64,000 bases of DNA from Stenotrophomonas terrae (GTDB lineage: Bacteria > Pseudomonadota > Gammaproteobacteria > Xanthomonadales > Xanthomonadaceae): NCBI RefSeq assembly GCF_001431465.1, contig NZ_LDJJ01000020.1, positions 1 to 64,000 on the forward strand. The letters are read 5' to 3'. Below the pieces are notes generated by a model. It was not told where the DNA came from. It searched no databases and saw nothing but the letters and a program-made list of their open reading frames with translations. Of this stretch, positions 1 through 8,606 are shown piece after piece. Numbering within the stretch: the stretch's first letter is position 1; each line of letters begins with the position of its first letter. The position numbers and the translations under genes were made by a program.

Positions 1-198
1 TCCCTTTTGCGTAGCAAAGGGGGTGAAGAAGGCCCGCTTGCGCGCCACTGGCGCGCGGCCTGATGAACGACCGAAGGCTATGCCTTCGGGCCGGGCGGGT
101 TGGGGAGGGGTAAGCTGTTCGCAGCGCTGATAGGTTTGTGGTTTCGCGGCTTACGCCGCTCCTACAAAGAGCGCGATCGTTGCGCTTGATGACGTGAT
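1..198. repeat. Intergenic region with hairpins and one REP half-element
   Basis: No gene is seen here. There are short hairpins at 2-21 (CCCTTT ... AAAGGG) and 71-89 (CCGAAGGC ... GCCTTCGG). Bases 142-165 are a single copy of the second REP family of this window, the one with the GCGGCTTACGCCGCTCC core that appears as paired inverted copies at 18964-19060 and 29404-29498. The G+C-rich hairpins suggest the 3' end of an operon lying outside the window. The Shine-Dalgarno of the next gene (GAGG, 205-208) follows directly. Confidence 0.6.
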
Positions 199-213
199 TT
201 GAACGAGGCAGGC

Positions 214-1470
214 ATGGGCACAGTTGATACCCACAAGGATCCGGCCATCAGCCATCACGCCGCGCTCGATGCGCGCATGGTGGCGGCGGTACGCGGTGTG
301 CGTCTGCTGGGTCTGACCAGCTGGCCGGCCACCACCCAGGCGCCGTTCCTCGACAGCGTGGCACGTGGCAAACCGCTGCTGCCGCAGGTGGAATATCCGA
401 AACAGGATTTCAGCGATACGCGGCGTGAATTGGCGGCGATCATGGCCGCGGCCGATACCTCGCATCCGCTCGGCGTCTACGTACACGACTCAGCGCACAG
501 CTGGGATCTTGCCGCCGGCTTGCTGGAAGCCCTGGGCACACGCGCGGTGAGTGATTACTCGGCGCAGTTGTTCGGCGTGCCGGAGCAGCCCATGCCCGGC
601 AATGGCCCGACCACCCGCGATGCCGCCCGGCACTTCATCCAGATCGCCGAAGAACTCGATCACGAACTGTTGGCGCCGGAAGAGCAGGTCCCTGTGTCGG
701 CCACCGCGCTGCAGCTGATGCTGCAGAGTGACCTGGATGATTTCTTCGACGGGCGCCTGATCACGGTGGAGCTGGACCGCGAGCTGATCGCCAAGGCGGC
801 CGCTGGTGCCACCCGCATCCGCCTGCGCACCAGTGCCACGTTCAGTGCCTACGACCGCGCCCAGCTCTACCACCACGAGGCGCTGGTGCATTCCTTGACT
901 GCCCTCAATGGCCGCGAGCAGACCTTGCTGCCCAGCCTGGCCCTGGCCTCGCCGCGTATCACCGCCACCCAGGAAGGCCTGGCCACGTTTGCCGAGCAGA
1001 TCACCGGCAGCATCGACATCCAGCGCCTGAAGCGCATCAGCCTGCGCATCGAGGCGATCGCGATGGCGCGCGATGGTGCGGATTTCATCGAGGTATTCCA
1101 GTATTTCCGCGCTGCCGGGCAGACCGCCGAGGAAAGTTTCTCCTCGGCCCAGCGCGTGTTCCGCGGCGTGCCGACCAGCGGCGGTGCCGCCTTCACCAAG
1201 GACAACGTCTACCTGCGTGGGCTGGTGTCGGTGCACACCTTCTTCCGGCAGATGCTGCGCGATGAAAAGCTGCAGACCTGCCGCTGGCTGTTTGCGGGCA
1301 AGATGACCCTGGGCGATGCGGTCGCGCTGACGCCCTTGTTCGAAGCCGGGGTATTGGCGCCGCCACGCTGGTTGCCGCAGTGGATCAACCGCGCCAATGG
1401 GCTGGCCGGCGCGTTGGCGTTCTCGCTGTTTGCCAACCGCATCCGCATGGACCAGATCAGCGAAACCTGA
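214..1470 (+). CDS. DUF1704 / QEGLA-motif protein, putative zinc metallopeptidase
   Basis: The 418-residue protein carries the QEGLA motif (about residues 253-257) that names the flavohemoglobin expression-modulating QEGLA protein family (DUF1704). It also has H-E-A-L-V-H at 221-226, an HExxxH pattern. The eukaryotic members of this family (MATCAP type) are zinc carboxypeptidases that use HExxxH plus a downstream Glu, so the Glu of QEGLA is a plausible third ligand here; enzymatic activity of the bacterial protein is inference. No signal peptide or membrane segment is seen, so it is probably cytoplasmic. I prefer the ATG at 214 because GAGG at 205-208 is well placed; a TTG at 199 would add five residues. 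It converges with the dadA-like gene, with only six bases between the stop codons. The link to flavohemoglobin is known only from the family name. Confidence 0.85.
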   Translation: MGTVDTHKDPAISHHAALDARMVAAVRGVRLLGLTSWPATTQAPFLDSVARGKPLLPQVEYPKQDFSDTRRELAAIMAAADTSHPLGVYVHDSAHSWDLAAGLLEALGTRAVSDYSAQLFGVPEQPMPGNGPTTRDAARHFIQIAEELDHELLAPEEQVPVSATALQLMLQSDLDDFFDGRLITVELDRELIAKAAAGATRIRLRTSATFSAYDRAQLYHHEALVHSLTALNGREQTLLPSLALASPRITATQEGLATFAEQITGSIDIQRLKRISLRIEAIAMARDGADFIEVFQYFRAAGQTAEESFSSAQRVFRGVPTSGGAAFTKDNVYLRGLVSVHTFFRQMLRDEKLQTCRWLFAGKMTLGDAVALTPLFEAGVLAPPRWLPQWINRANGLAGALAFSLFANRIRMDQISET

Positions 1471-1476
1471 GCGGGC

Positions 1477-2718
1477 TCAGGGCGTGTCGAGCAGCTTTTG
1501 CACCGCGTGTTCGCCACTGCCCATTGCCAGCGTCCAGCCGAGCATGCCGTGGCCGATGTTGCAGGCCAGGCCATCGCCAAGATTGCGGATGATCGGGGAT
1601 GTCCATGGCGTGACCGGGCGCAGTCCGGCCCAGCTGCTTTCGATATGATCGTAGTCGGCTGCCTCGGGCAGCGAGGCGCGTGCCTGTGCGATCAAGGTGG
1701 CAAGCCGCGCCGGTTCCGGTGCGGGATTCCAGTCGTTGAGATCGGCCAAGCCGGCAACGCGGATGCGCTCGCCCAGGCGGCAGAACACCAGCTTGCGCTT
1801 GGTATCGGTGAGGCTGACCCGCGGCGCGTTGGCACCCAGTGGCGCGGTGAAGGAATAGCCCTTGATCGCCATCACTGGCATGCGCAGGCGCAAGGGTTTG
1901 AGCAGCGCGGCGCTGTCGATGCCGGCACAGACCACGACGCGCGCAGCCTGCACGCTGCGGCCATCGCGAGCCTGTAATTGCCAGCGGCCATCAACATGGC
2001 GCAATGACTGGGTGTCGAAGCCGAACCACGCCTGCATGCCGTAGTGCTGCTGCAGTACCTGCAGCAGGCCCTGGCTGAAGCGGTAGGGGTCGCCGGCTTC
2101 TTCCTCGGGCGAGTAGACCGCACCGGCCAGCCACGGCGCGCCACTGAGTGCGGGTTCGATGGCGGTCGCTTCGGCAGCATCCACCAGGCGTTGCTGCACA
2201 CCACTGTCGCGCTTGAGCGCAATCATCGCCGCGGCACCCTGCACGCCCTCGGCTGAAGGGTACAGGTGCAGCTTGCCGGAAACCTCGTGGTCGAAATCGA
2301 TGGGGTGCTGCTGCAGCAGGGCCTGCATGGCTGCGCGCGATTGCAGCGCCAGTTCCAGCGTGGCCAGCGTATTGCGATGCAGGCCGGCAGTATTGGCTTG
2401 GCGCAGGAAGGCCAGCCCCCAGCGCAGGAAATCCGGGTCCGCCGACCAGCGCGTGCGGAACGGCCCGTTGCGGCCAAAAGCCATCTCCGGCAGTTGCGCC
2501 CAGGTGGCAGGGCCGGCCATCGCGTCGGTATAGGCGTAGCTGAGCTGCGCGCCATTGGCGAAGGACGTGCCCAGCGCCGGGCCGGCATTGCGGTCCAGCA
2601 GCAGCACCGAGCAGCCCCGCTTTGCCGCGGCATATGCGGTGGCCAGGCCCACCACGCCAGCGCCGATGACGATGAGGTCATGGCCAGAAGAAACCGGGGG
2701 CACAGCGTTGGGGGTCAT
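1477..2718 (-). CDS. dadA: DadA-like FAD-dependent D-amino acid dehydrogenase
   Basis: The 413-residue flavoprotein is of the DadA/DAO family, which deaminates D-amino acids oxidatively to 2-oxo acids and ammonia and passes electrons to the respiratory chain at the inner membrane. The dinucleotide-binding G-A-G-V-V-G sits at residues 19-24. The body follows the DadA pattern, with a G-T-S-F-A-N-G motif near residue 50 and the conserved C-terminal W-A-G-L-R-P and N-x-G-H-G motifs near the end. The ATG at 2718 is chosen because it places the Rossmann strand about 13 residues from the start; an upstream in-frame start at 2778 only adds unconserved sequence. It is codirectional with gltS, 85 bases downstream, and lies beside a D-aminoacylase operon, which supports a D-amino acid substrate. 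Exact substrate range cannot be read from sequence. Confidence 0.85.
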   Translation of the reverse strand: MTPNAVPPVSSGHDLIVIGAGVVGLATAYAAAKRGCSVLLLDRNAGPALGTSFANGAQLSYAYTDAMAGPATWAQLPEMAFGRNGPFRTRWSADPDFLRWGLAFLRQANTAGLHRNTLATLELALQSRAAMQALLQQHPIDFDHEVSGKLHLYPSAEGVQGAAAMIALKRDSGVQQRLVDAAEATAIEPALSGAPWLAGAVYSPEEEAGDPYRFSQGLLQVLQQHYGMQAWFGFDTQSLRHVDGRWQLQARDGRSVQAARVVVCAGIDSAALLKPLRLRMPVMAIKGYSFTAPLGANAPRVSLTDTKRKLVFCRLGERIRVAGLADLNDWNPAPEPARLATLIAQARASLPEAADYDHIESSWAGLRPVTPWTSPIIRNLGDGLACNIGHGMLGWTLAMGSGEHAVQKLLDTP

Positions 2719-2803
2719 CAGCGGAGCAGCACGGGGCAGGTGAGTGCCCATTGTCGCGCCAACCCGTGCGCAAGGCACGGGTATGGCGCACGGAACGGAC
2801 CGG

Positions 2804-4009
2804 TCAGTGCGGCCAGAAGTTGAGGAAGCCGGTGATGATCAGGGCGTTGATGAAGTCGATGAAGAACGCGCCGACCAGCGGTGCCACCAGGAAGGCGCGC
2901 GGCGCCGGCCCGTAGCGCTGGGCCAGGCGACGCATCACCGCCATCGCGTTGGCGGTGGTGCCCAGCATGAAGCCGATGAAGCCGCCGCCCATCACCGCCG
3001 CGTCGTAGTCGCGGCCCATCAGCCAATAGATCGGCACCGCGAACAGCGCCACCACAGCTACCTGGATGATCAGGTTGACCAGCAGCGGCAAGCCCATGCC
3101 CGCCAGCTCCCAGAGTTTGAGATCCATCAGCGCGATGGCAAGGAACAGGGCCAGGCAGATATTGCCGATCAGGTCGGTGGTGGGCACCGACAGTTTGATC
3201 CAGCCGGTGTAGTCATCGATGTTGCGGATCACTGCGCCCACCAGCATCGCGCCGATATAGGTCGGCAGGGTCAGGCCCAGGCCTTCGAAGCCCTTGCCCA
3301 CCCAGACGCCGAGCCACATCGCCATCAGCAGCACGACGATGCTCTTGAGTGCATCGAACTCGCGTGCGGATTCGCTCGGGTAGCGCACGGTGACGGCTTC
3401 ATCCTCGCCGAGCTGCGCACCGGTCGCCTTCTGGCTGGGGTGCTGCACCTTGAAGCGCTGCATCAGCACGGTGATCACCGGGCCGCCGACCAGGCCGCCA
3501 CAGATGATGCCGGCCATTGCCGCAGTCACCGCCAGGCTTTCCGCGCCGACCAGGCCGGCCTGCTCGAAGTGGCCAGCAAAGGCCAGGCCGGTGGCCGGAC
3601 CACCGGTAAGCGTGGCCGAGCCGGCCAGCACACCGAACATTGGATTCAGGCCGAACATCTTGGCCACGCTGATGCCGATCAGGTTCTGCAGCACCGCGAA
3701 GATGCTGCCGATCAGCAGGAACAACATCACCTGCTTGCCGCTGACCCGCAGCAGCCGCACGCTGGCATTGATGCCCAGGGTGGTGAAGAAGGCCACCATC
3801 AGCGGTGTCTTGAGGGTGGTGTCGAGGGTGAACAGGGTGGTCTGCTGGCTGTGTGCCCACCACACCGCCAGCGCGACCAGCAGGCCGCCAACCACCGGCT
3901 CGGGCAGGTTGTAGCGGCGGAAGAACGGAATGGCGCGGCACAATGCGTAGCCGGCAAACAGGGTCAGGCCGGCAAAGGCGACTGTCTGTACTGCGTCAAG
4001 TTGAATCAT
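2804..4009 (-). CDS. gltS: Sodium/glutamate symporter (GltS family)
   Basis: The 401-residue protein is almost entirely hydrophobic helices and matches the ESS/GltS family of Na+-coupled glutamate symporters in length and in its two inverted halves. Conserved segments include the N-terminal P-E-P-V-V-G-G-L-L motif and the G-x-A-T-L-T-G-G-P-A-T-G-L-A-F reentrant-loop sequence. It acts in the inner membrane. The ATG at 4009 (M-I-Q-L-D) is taken because everything upstream in frame runs through the palindromic repeat array at 4158-4460 and is not coding. GltS proteins transport both L- and D-glutamate in some bacteria, and the D-amino acid genes on both sides make D-glutamate uptake plausible; that is inference from context. 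Confidence 0.9.
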   Translation of the reverse strand: MIQLDAVQTVAFAGLTLFAGYALCRAIPFFRRYNLPEPVVGGLLVALAVWWAHSQQTTLFTLDTTLKTPLMVAFFTTLGINASVRLLRVSGKQVMLFLLIGSIFAVLQNLIGISVAKMFGLNPMFGVLAGSATLTGGPATGLAFAGHFEQAGLVGAESLAVTAAMAGIICGGLVGGPVITVLMQRFKVQHPSQKATGAQLGEDEAVTVRYPSESAREFDALKSIVVLLMAMWLGVWVGKGFEGLGLTLPTYIGAMLVGAVIRNIDDYTGWIKLSVPTTDLIGNICLALFLAIALMDLKLWELAGMGLPLLVNLIIQVAVVALFAVPIYWLMGRDYDAAVMGGGFIGFMLGTTANAMAVMRRLAQRYGPAPRAFLVAPLVGAFFIDFINALIITGFLNFWPH

Positions 4010-4157
4010 CAGGGCGGGGACCTTGCACCAGCGAAAGGCGAACTTTGTCGTTCCCCCGGCACAATAGCAACCGGGCCTATTGGCACTGGCCGGGTTGTCA
4101 GGGTGCGCTCGCTCGCCCGAATGTGGTGCCGAGCCATTTTCAGCCGCCGCATTGCCT
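4010..4157. other. gltS upstream region
   Basis: This stretch lies between the gltS start and the repeat array, so it should hold the gltS promoter on the minus strand. It contains an imperfect inverted repeat at 4068-4097 (CAACCGGGCC ... GGCCGGGTTG). No convincing -35/-10 pair was recognised. Confidence 0.4.
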
Positions 4158-4460
4158 GTAGTGCCGAGCCATGCTCGGCAAGGGCTTTCCAAGCGGACTG
4201 TAGTGCCGAGCCATGCTCGGCAAGGGGCCTTCCCGGTAAAGCCTCTGCCGAGCATGGCTCGGCACTACGGTTTGGGTCTTGCGGTAAAGCCTCTGCCGAG
4301 CATGGCTCGGCGCTACAGTTGGGGTCTTGCGGTAAGGCCCCTGCCGAGCATGGCTCGGCACTACAGTTTGGGTCTTGCGGTAAAGCCCCTGCCGAGCATG
4401 GCTCGGCACTACGGTTTGGGTCTTGCGGTAAGGCCCCTGCCGAGCATGGCTCGGCACTAC
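4158..4460. repeat. SMAG/GTAG-type REP array 1, seven copies, five at 48-bp period
   Basis: Seven copies of a 23-bp GTAG-headed palindromic unit (core GCCGAGCCATGCTCGGC) occur here. Two are in plus orientation (4158-4180, 4200-4222). Five are in minus orientation (4246-4268, 4294-4316, 4342-4364, 4390-4412, 4438-4460), and their starts are exactly 48 bp apart. The 25-bp stretches between the five minus copies are themselves nearly identical (G/AGTTTGGGTCTTGCGGTAA followed by AGCCYC or GGCCCC), so the array is a true 48-bp tandem repeat. Such units are known as SMAG elements in Stenotrophomonas maltophilia; each can fold into a hairpin in RNA. The array lies between the ridA stop and the gltS start, both on the minus strand. 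Confidence 0.92.
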
Positions 4461-4476
4461 CGGTGATGGGCGGGGC

Positions 4477-4872
4477 TCAGCGTTGCGGCCGCTTGTAGGC
4501 CACGCAGTCCACTTCCACCTTGCAGTCCACCACCATGCGGCTTTCGACGCAGGCGCGGGCGGGTGGGTTCTCGCCAAAATAGTGCTTGAACACGCCGTTG
4601 AAGGCATAGAAGTCGCGGGCGTCGTCCAGCCATACGCCGCAGCGCACCACGTGCTCCGGGCCGTAACCGGCCTCGGCCAGGATCGCCAGCACATTGCCGA
4701 TGACCACATGCGATTGCTCGGTCACGGTGCCGGCCACCAGCTCGCCATCGCGCATCGGCACCTGGCCGGATACGAACAGCCAGCCATCGGCTTCGACCGC
4801 GCGGGAGAACGGCATGTGTTGCTTGCCCTGGCCAACGCCACCTTCGGCGCCGTAGCGTTTGATGTCACTCAT
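4477..4872 (-). CDS. ridA: RidA-family reactive intermediate/imine deaminase
   Basis: The 131-residue protein belongs to the RidA/YjgF/YER057c superfamily of small trimeric enzymes that hydrolyse enamines and imines released by PLP- or FAD-dependent amino acid enzymes. The C-terminal P-P-A-R-A-C-V-E motif with the substrate-binding Arg is present, as is the G-Q-V-P-M segment and the final V-D-C-V-A-Y strand. It is the last gene of the operon that begins at 9872, 34 bp after the D-aminoacylase. Its likely job is to clear the 2-aminoacrylate-type imines made by the DSD1-type lyase of the same operon, which is the classical RidA substrate. Full length for the family. The assignment to RidA versus another Rid subfamily is not certain. 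Confidence 0.88.
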   Translation of the reverse strand: MSDIKRYGAEGGVGQGKQHMPFSRAVEADGWLFVSGQVPMRDGELVAGTVTEQSHVVIGNVLAILAEAGYGPEHVVRCGVWLDDARDFYAFNGVFKHYFGENPPARACVESRMVVDCKVEVDCVAYKRPQR

Positions 4873-4906
4873 CGGTATTCCTCTTCATGGGGTGCGGCGG
4901 TAGCAG

Positions 4907-6346
4907 TCAGGCCGTCGGTGCCGGCTCTGGCCGTACAAAACGGCCGGCGCGGGCGACGACGCGGCTGCCGTCATAGCTCATACAGCCGTTGACCCAGACC
5001 GCGTTGATGCCTTCGGCGGCGCGGATCGGATCGTGGAAGCTGGCGGTGTCGCGTACCCGGGCCGGATCGAACAGCACCAGGTCGGCGCACCAGCCGGCAC
5101 GGATGAAGCCGCGTGCGCCCATCGCGAAGCGCGAGGCTGGCAGACCGGTCATCTTGTGCACGGCGGTGTGCAGCGGGAACAGTTGTTGATCGCGCGCGTA
5201 GTGGCCCAGCACACGAGGGAAGGTGCCCCACAGGCGAGGGTGCGGGCGTGGATCGCGCGGCAGGCCATCGGAGCCGATCATGGTCAGCGGATGGCTGAGG
5301 ATGCGGCGTACGTCGGCCTCGTCCATGCCGTGATAGACCGCGCCGGCCGGTTGCAGGCGGATCGCGGCATCCATCAACGGGACCTTCCAGTCGGCGGCGA
5401 TATCGGCCAGCAGGCGGCCGCCCTGGTCGGGTTCGGGCTCGGACCAGGTGATCAGGATGTCGTAGGCCTCGGTGACCTGCTTCAGGTCCAGGGTCGAGGC
5501 GCTGGCCGCATACGGGTAGCAGTCGCAGGCCACATCCTGGCTGGCCGAGGCCGCATGCAGGCAGTCCAGCACTTCGCCGCTGCGGCCCCAGTTGTCGACG
5601 CCGGCGCACTTCAGGTGCGAAACACGCACTGCGGCCTGTGGCGCGCGTGCAGCGTGGAAGGCTTCTTCCATCGCATCGAGGATGCCGCCGAATTCATCAC
5701 GCAGGTGGGTGGCGTACAGGCCGTTGCGCGGCAGCTCCTTGGCCAGCGCGTCCACTTCCGAGGACGGTGCGCTATAGGCTGAGGCATAGGCCAGGCCGCT
5801 GCTCAGGCCCAGTGCGCCCTGCGCGAGGCTGTCGCGCAGCTGTGCGCGCATCGCACTGATTTCGTCGTCAGTGGCGGCGCGGTCGAGGCGATCCATATGG
5901 TTCTGCCGCAACGCGGTATGGCCGACCAGAGCGGCCACGTTCACGGCCGGGCCTGCGTGCTCGACGGCGTTGCGGTAGCTGGCAAAATCCGCATAGCGGA
6001 AATCCTCGGCATCGCCGAGCAGGTTCATCGGATCCGGTACCTGGTCGCGGATCTGCACCGGGCTGGCACTGATGCCGCAGTTGCCGACCACCACCGTGGT
6101 CACGCCCTGTGACAACTTGCTGAGCATGTCCGGGTTACGGATCACTTCCAGGTCATCATGGGTATGCACGTCGATGAAGCCCGGCGCCAGCGCCAGGCCC
6201 TGCGCGTCGATGACATTTGCAGCCGCAGCCGTGCCCAGCGCACCAACGGCGGTGATGCGCCCGGCGTCGATGGCGACATCGCCGCGCAGCGCCGGTTGGT
6301 CGCTGCCATCGAAGATCAGCGCATTGCGGATCAGGAAATCATGCAT
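4907..6346 (-). CDS. N-acyl-D-amino-acid deacylase (D-aminoacylase)
   Basis: The 479-residue amidohydrolase removes acyl groups from N-acyl-D-amino acids to give the free D-amino acid. The metal-binding H-T-H-D-D is at residues 61-65 and is followed by V-V-G-N-C-G-I-S with the Cys ligand at about residue 90, as in the Alcaligenes D-aminoacylase. Later landmarks are S-H-L-K-C-A-G and G-S-D-G-L-P-R-D-P-R-P-H-P-R, also typical for the family. No signal peptide, so cytoplasmic. It begins 3 bp after the rpiR stop, so the two are co-translated. In the operon it would feed free D-amino acids to the DSD1-type lyase or to the DadA-like dehydrogenase next door. Whether it prefers D-Glu, D-Asp or neutral substrates cannot be told. 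Confidence 0.92.
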   Translation of the reverse strand: MHDFLIRNALIFDGSDQPALRGDVAIDAGRITAVGALGTAAAANVIDAQGLALAPGFIDVHTHDDLEVIRNPDMLSKLSQGVTTVVVGNCGISASPVQIRDQVPDPMNLLGDAEDFRYADFASYRNAVEHAGPAVNVAALVGHTALRQNHMDRLDRAATDDEISAMRAQLRDSLAQGALGLSSGLAYASAYSAPSSEVDALAKELPRNGLYATHLRDEFGGILDAMEEAFHAARAPQAAVRVSHLKCAGVDNWGRSGEVLDCLHAASASQDVACDCYPYAASASTLDLKQVTEAYDILITWSEPEPDQGGRLLADIAADWKVPLMDAAIRLQPAGAVYHGMDEADVRRILSHPLTMIGSDGLPRDPRPHPRLWGTFPRVLGHYARDQQLFPLHTAVHKMTGLPASRFAMGARGFIRAGWCADLVLFDPARVRDTASFHDPIRAAEGINAVWVNGCMSYDGSRVVARAGRFVRPEPAPTA

Positions 6347-6349
6347 GGA

Positions 6350-7225
6350 TCAATCACCCAGCGGTAGGCGCGAATCACCGCCGCGGTGGCGGTCCAGCGC
6401 CAGCTTGATGCGGCGCAGGTGTTCATGGTTGGCGTTGGCGTCGTTGAGCGCGGTGGTGGTGGCAAGCACGTCGATCGCCAGCATCATCGCGTAGCGCGAG
6501 GCCGAGGGCTTGAACACGAAATCGGTTTCCTCGATCTGGATCGGCAGCAGCCAGTCGCTGCGCTCGGCCAGCGCCGTGTTGGCCTGGGTGATGGCGCCGA
6601 TACGGGCGCCATAGGTGCGGGCGATATCCACTGCCGAGACGATTTCCGGGGTGATGCCGCTGACCGACAACACCAGCACCAGGTCCTGCGGGCCCAGCGT
6701 GGCGCCGATGATCTTCATCATCAATGCATCGCTGCAGGCCGATACCGGCCGGCCGAAACGCACGAAGCGGCTCTGCAGTTCCTGCGCGAACACGGTGGAG
6801 CAGCCGCCCAGGCCGAAGATATGGATCATCCGCGCCTGGCAGATTGCTTCGGCCAGTTCCTGCACCACCTCTTCCTTCAGGTTGGCGATGTTGTGGCGCA
6901 GGCTTTCCTGGATGTCGTCGCAGATCTGCGCGTACAGCGCGGAGACCGGCGGCGCGTTCTGCTGTTCCAGGAAGCGCTTGCCGACCGCACTGGCCGAAGC
7001 CAGGCGCGCACGCAGTTCGCGCACGTGCTCACAGCCCAGGGCCTTGGCAAAGCGCGAGATGGCGGCGGCGCTGACTTCGGCGCGTTCGGCCAGCTCGCTG
7101 ACCCCGTACTGCGCGGCGGCATCCACGTCGGCGAGGATGGCCGCGGCAATGCGCGATTCCACCGGGCTGAACTCGTGCTGGCGCTGGCGCAGCTCATAGA
7201 CGATATCGAACGTATTCTGCGACAT
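6350..7225 (-). CDS. MurR/RpiR-family transcriptional regulator
   Basis: The 291-residue protein has the RpiR architecture: an N-terminal helix-turn-helix (about residues 5-85, with S-E-L-A-E-R-A-E-V-S-A-A-A-I-S-R-F as the recognition region) and a C-terminal SIS sugar/ligand isomerase-like domain (about 125-260, with I-F-G-L-G-G-C-S-T-V and L-V-L-S-V-S-G). SIS domains usually sense phosphosugars, but RpiR-type regulators of amino acid or N-acyl amino acid catabolism are also known. It sits inside the operon it probably controls, 2 bp after gntP and 3 bp before the D-aminoacylase. Two GAAA-rich palindromes at the operon promoter (9854-9866 and 9942-9954) are candidate binding sites. The effector is unknown. 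Confidence 0.9.
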   Translation of the reverse strand: MSQNTFDIVYELRQRQHEFSPVESRIAAAILADVDAAAQYGVSELAERAEVSAAAISRFAKALGCEHVRELRARLASASAVGKRFLEQQNAPPVSALYAQICDDIQESLRHNIANLKEEVVQELAEAICQARMIHIFGLGGCSTVFAQELQSRFVRFGRPVSACSDALMMKIIGATLGPQDLVLVLSVSGITPEIVSAVDIARTYGARIGAITQANTALAERSDWLLPIQIEETDFVFKPSASRYAMMLAIDVLATTTALNDANANHEHLRRIKLALDRHRGGDSRLPLGD

Positions 7226-7227
7226 GT

Positions 7228-8583
7228 TCAGAGCACCATGGAGAGGGCCATCACCAGCGACAGGGCGATGACGGAAATAAGGGTTTCGAGCACCGTCCAG
7301 GTCTTGAAGGTCTGGGCGACGGTCATGTTGAAGTATTCCTTCACCAGCCAGAAGCCACCGTCGTTGACATGTGACAGCACCACCGAGCCGGCGCCGGTGG
7401 CCAGCACCAGCAATTCAGGGTGGGCGTAGCCCATGGCGGCGGCAATCGGGGCGACGATGCCGGAGGCGGTGGTCATCGCTACTGTCGCCGAGCCGGTGGC
7501 GATACGCATCAGCGCGGCCATGGTCCAGCCCATCAACAGCGGCGACAGTTCGAAGCGTTGCGACAGGCCGATGATCTCGGCGGCCACGCCGGTGTGCACC
7601 AGGATGCCGTTGAGGCCGCCACCGGCACCGACCAACAAGGTGATCGCGGCGGTCGGGGCCAGGCATTCCTGGGTGAACTTGAGGATCTGCTCGCGGCTGA
7701 AACCGCGCATCAGCCCCAGCGTGATGAAGCTCATCAGGGTCGCCAGCAGCAGCGCCACCACCGAATGGCCGATGAAGCGCAGGCCGTGGTTGAGCGTGGA
7801 GCCCGGCGTGGCGATCTGGTCGGCCCAGCCGCCGAGTAGCATCAAACCCACCGGCAGCAGCAAGGTGGCCAGGGTGATGCCGAAGCCGGGCAGCTGTTCA
7901 TCGGGAATGCGGCTATGGCCTTCGTCCAGCAAGGCCGCTTCCATTGGGTTGTGCGCCGGCAGCTTGACCCGTGGCGCGACGAACTTGGCGAATACCGGGC
8001 CGGCCAGGGCTGCGGTTGGCAGGCCGACCAGCAATGAATAGAACACGGTGCGGCCAACGTCGGCGCCATAGGCGTTGACCGCCAGCATCGCCGCCGGGTG
8101 CGGTGGCACCAGGCCGTGCACCACCGACAGGCCGGCCACCATCGGCAGGCCGACCAGCAGCAGCGGCACGCCGGTGCGACGGGCGACATTGAGCACGATC
8201 GGGATCAACAGCACGAAGCCGACTTCGAAGAAGATCGGCAGGCCCACGCAGAAGGCGATCAGCATCATCGCCCAGTGCACGTTCTTGCTGCCGAAGCGGG
8301 CGATCAAGGTGCGCGCGATGCGCTCGGCGCCGCCGGACTCGGCCATCATCTTGCCGAGCATGGTGCCCAGCGCGACGATCAGCGCGATATGCCCCAGGGT
8401 CTTGCCGACGCCTTGTTCGTAGGCGGGCAGGATCTCCGGTGCCGGCATGCCGGCCAGCAGTGCCAGGCCCACCGAAACCAGGGTGACACTGATGAAGGGA
8501 TTGAGCCGAAAACGGGCGATCAGCACGATCAGTGCAAGGATCGACAATGCGGCGTAGATCAACAGCAGATTACCGTCGGTCAT
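7228..8583 (-). CDS. GntP-family permease (gluconate:H+ symporter family)
   Basis: The 451-residue inner-membrane protein has about 12-14 hydrophobic helices and the GntP family landmarks, such as G-M-P-A-P-E-I near residue 45, L-G-K-M-M-A-E-S-G-G-A-E-R-I-A near 80, and P-I-F-F-E-V-G-F-V-L. Family members import gluconate and related hydroxy acids, but some carry D-serine (DsdX) or other compounds. Here it is the second gene of a D-amino acid operon, 23 bp after the DSD1-type lyase and 2 bp before rpiR. No gluconate kinase or dehydratase is near. D-amino acids or N-acyl-D-amino acids are therefore a better guess than gluconate, though a DsdX-like role is inference from context. Confidence 0.88.
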   Translation of the reverse strand: MTDGNLLLIYAALSILALIVLIARFRLNPFISVTLVSVGLALLAGMPAPEILPAYEQGVGKTLGHIALIVALGTMLGKMMAESGGAERIARTLIARFGSKNVHWAMMLIAFCVGLPIFFEVGFVLLIPIVLNVARRTGVPLLLVGLPMVAGLSVVHGLVPPHPAAMLAVNAYGADVGRTVFYSLLVGLPTAALAGPVFAKFVAPRVKLPAHNPMEAALLDEGHSRIPDEQLPGFGITLATLLLPVGLMLLGGWADQIATPGSTLNHGLRFIGHSVVALLLATLMSFITLGLMRGFSREQILKFTQECLAPTAAITLLVGAGGGLNGILVHTGVAAEIIGLSQRFELSPLLMGWTMAALMRIATGSATVAMTTASGIVAPIAAAMGYAHPELLVLATGAGSVVLSHVNDGGFWLVKEYFNMTVAQTFKTWTVLETLISVIALSLVMALSMVL

Positions 8584-8606
8584 GCGTACAGGCCCGGAGG
8601 AAGCGG

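Noticed and set aside
4158..4460. Resemblance to a CRISPR array (23-bp repeat, 25-bp spacers)
   Set aside because: The repeat is palindromic and occurs in both orientations, the spacers are nearly identical to each other, and no cas genes are near. It fits a REP array.
2744..4498. Open frame of 584 codons on the plus strand with a 16-residue repeat at the end
   Set aside because: It is antisense to gltS, and the repeat is the 48-bp REP array read in frame (48 is a multiple of three). No gene evidence.
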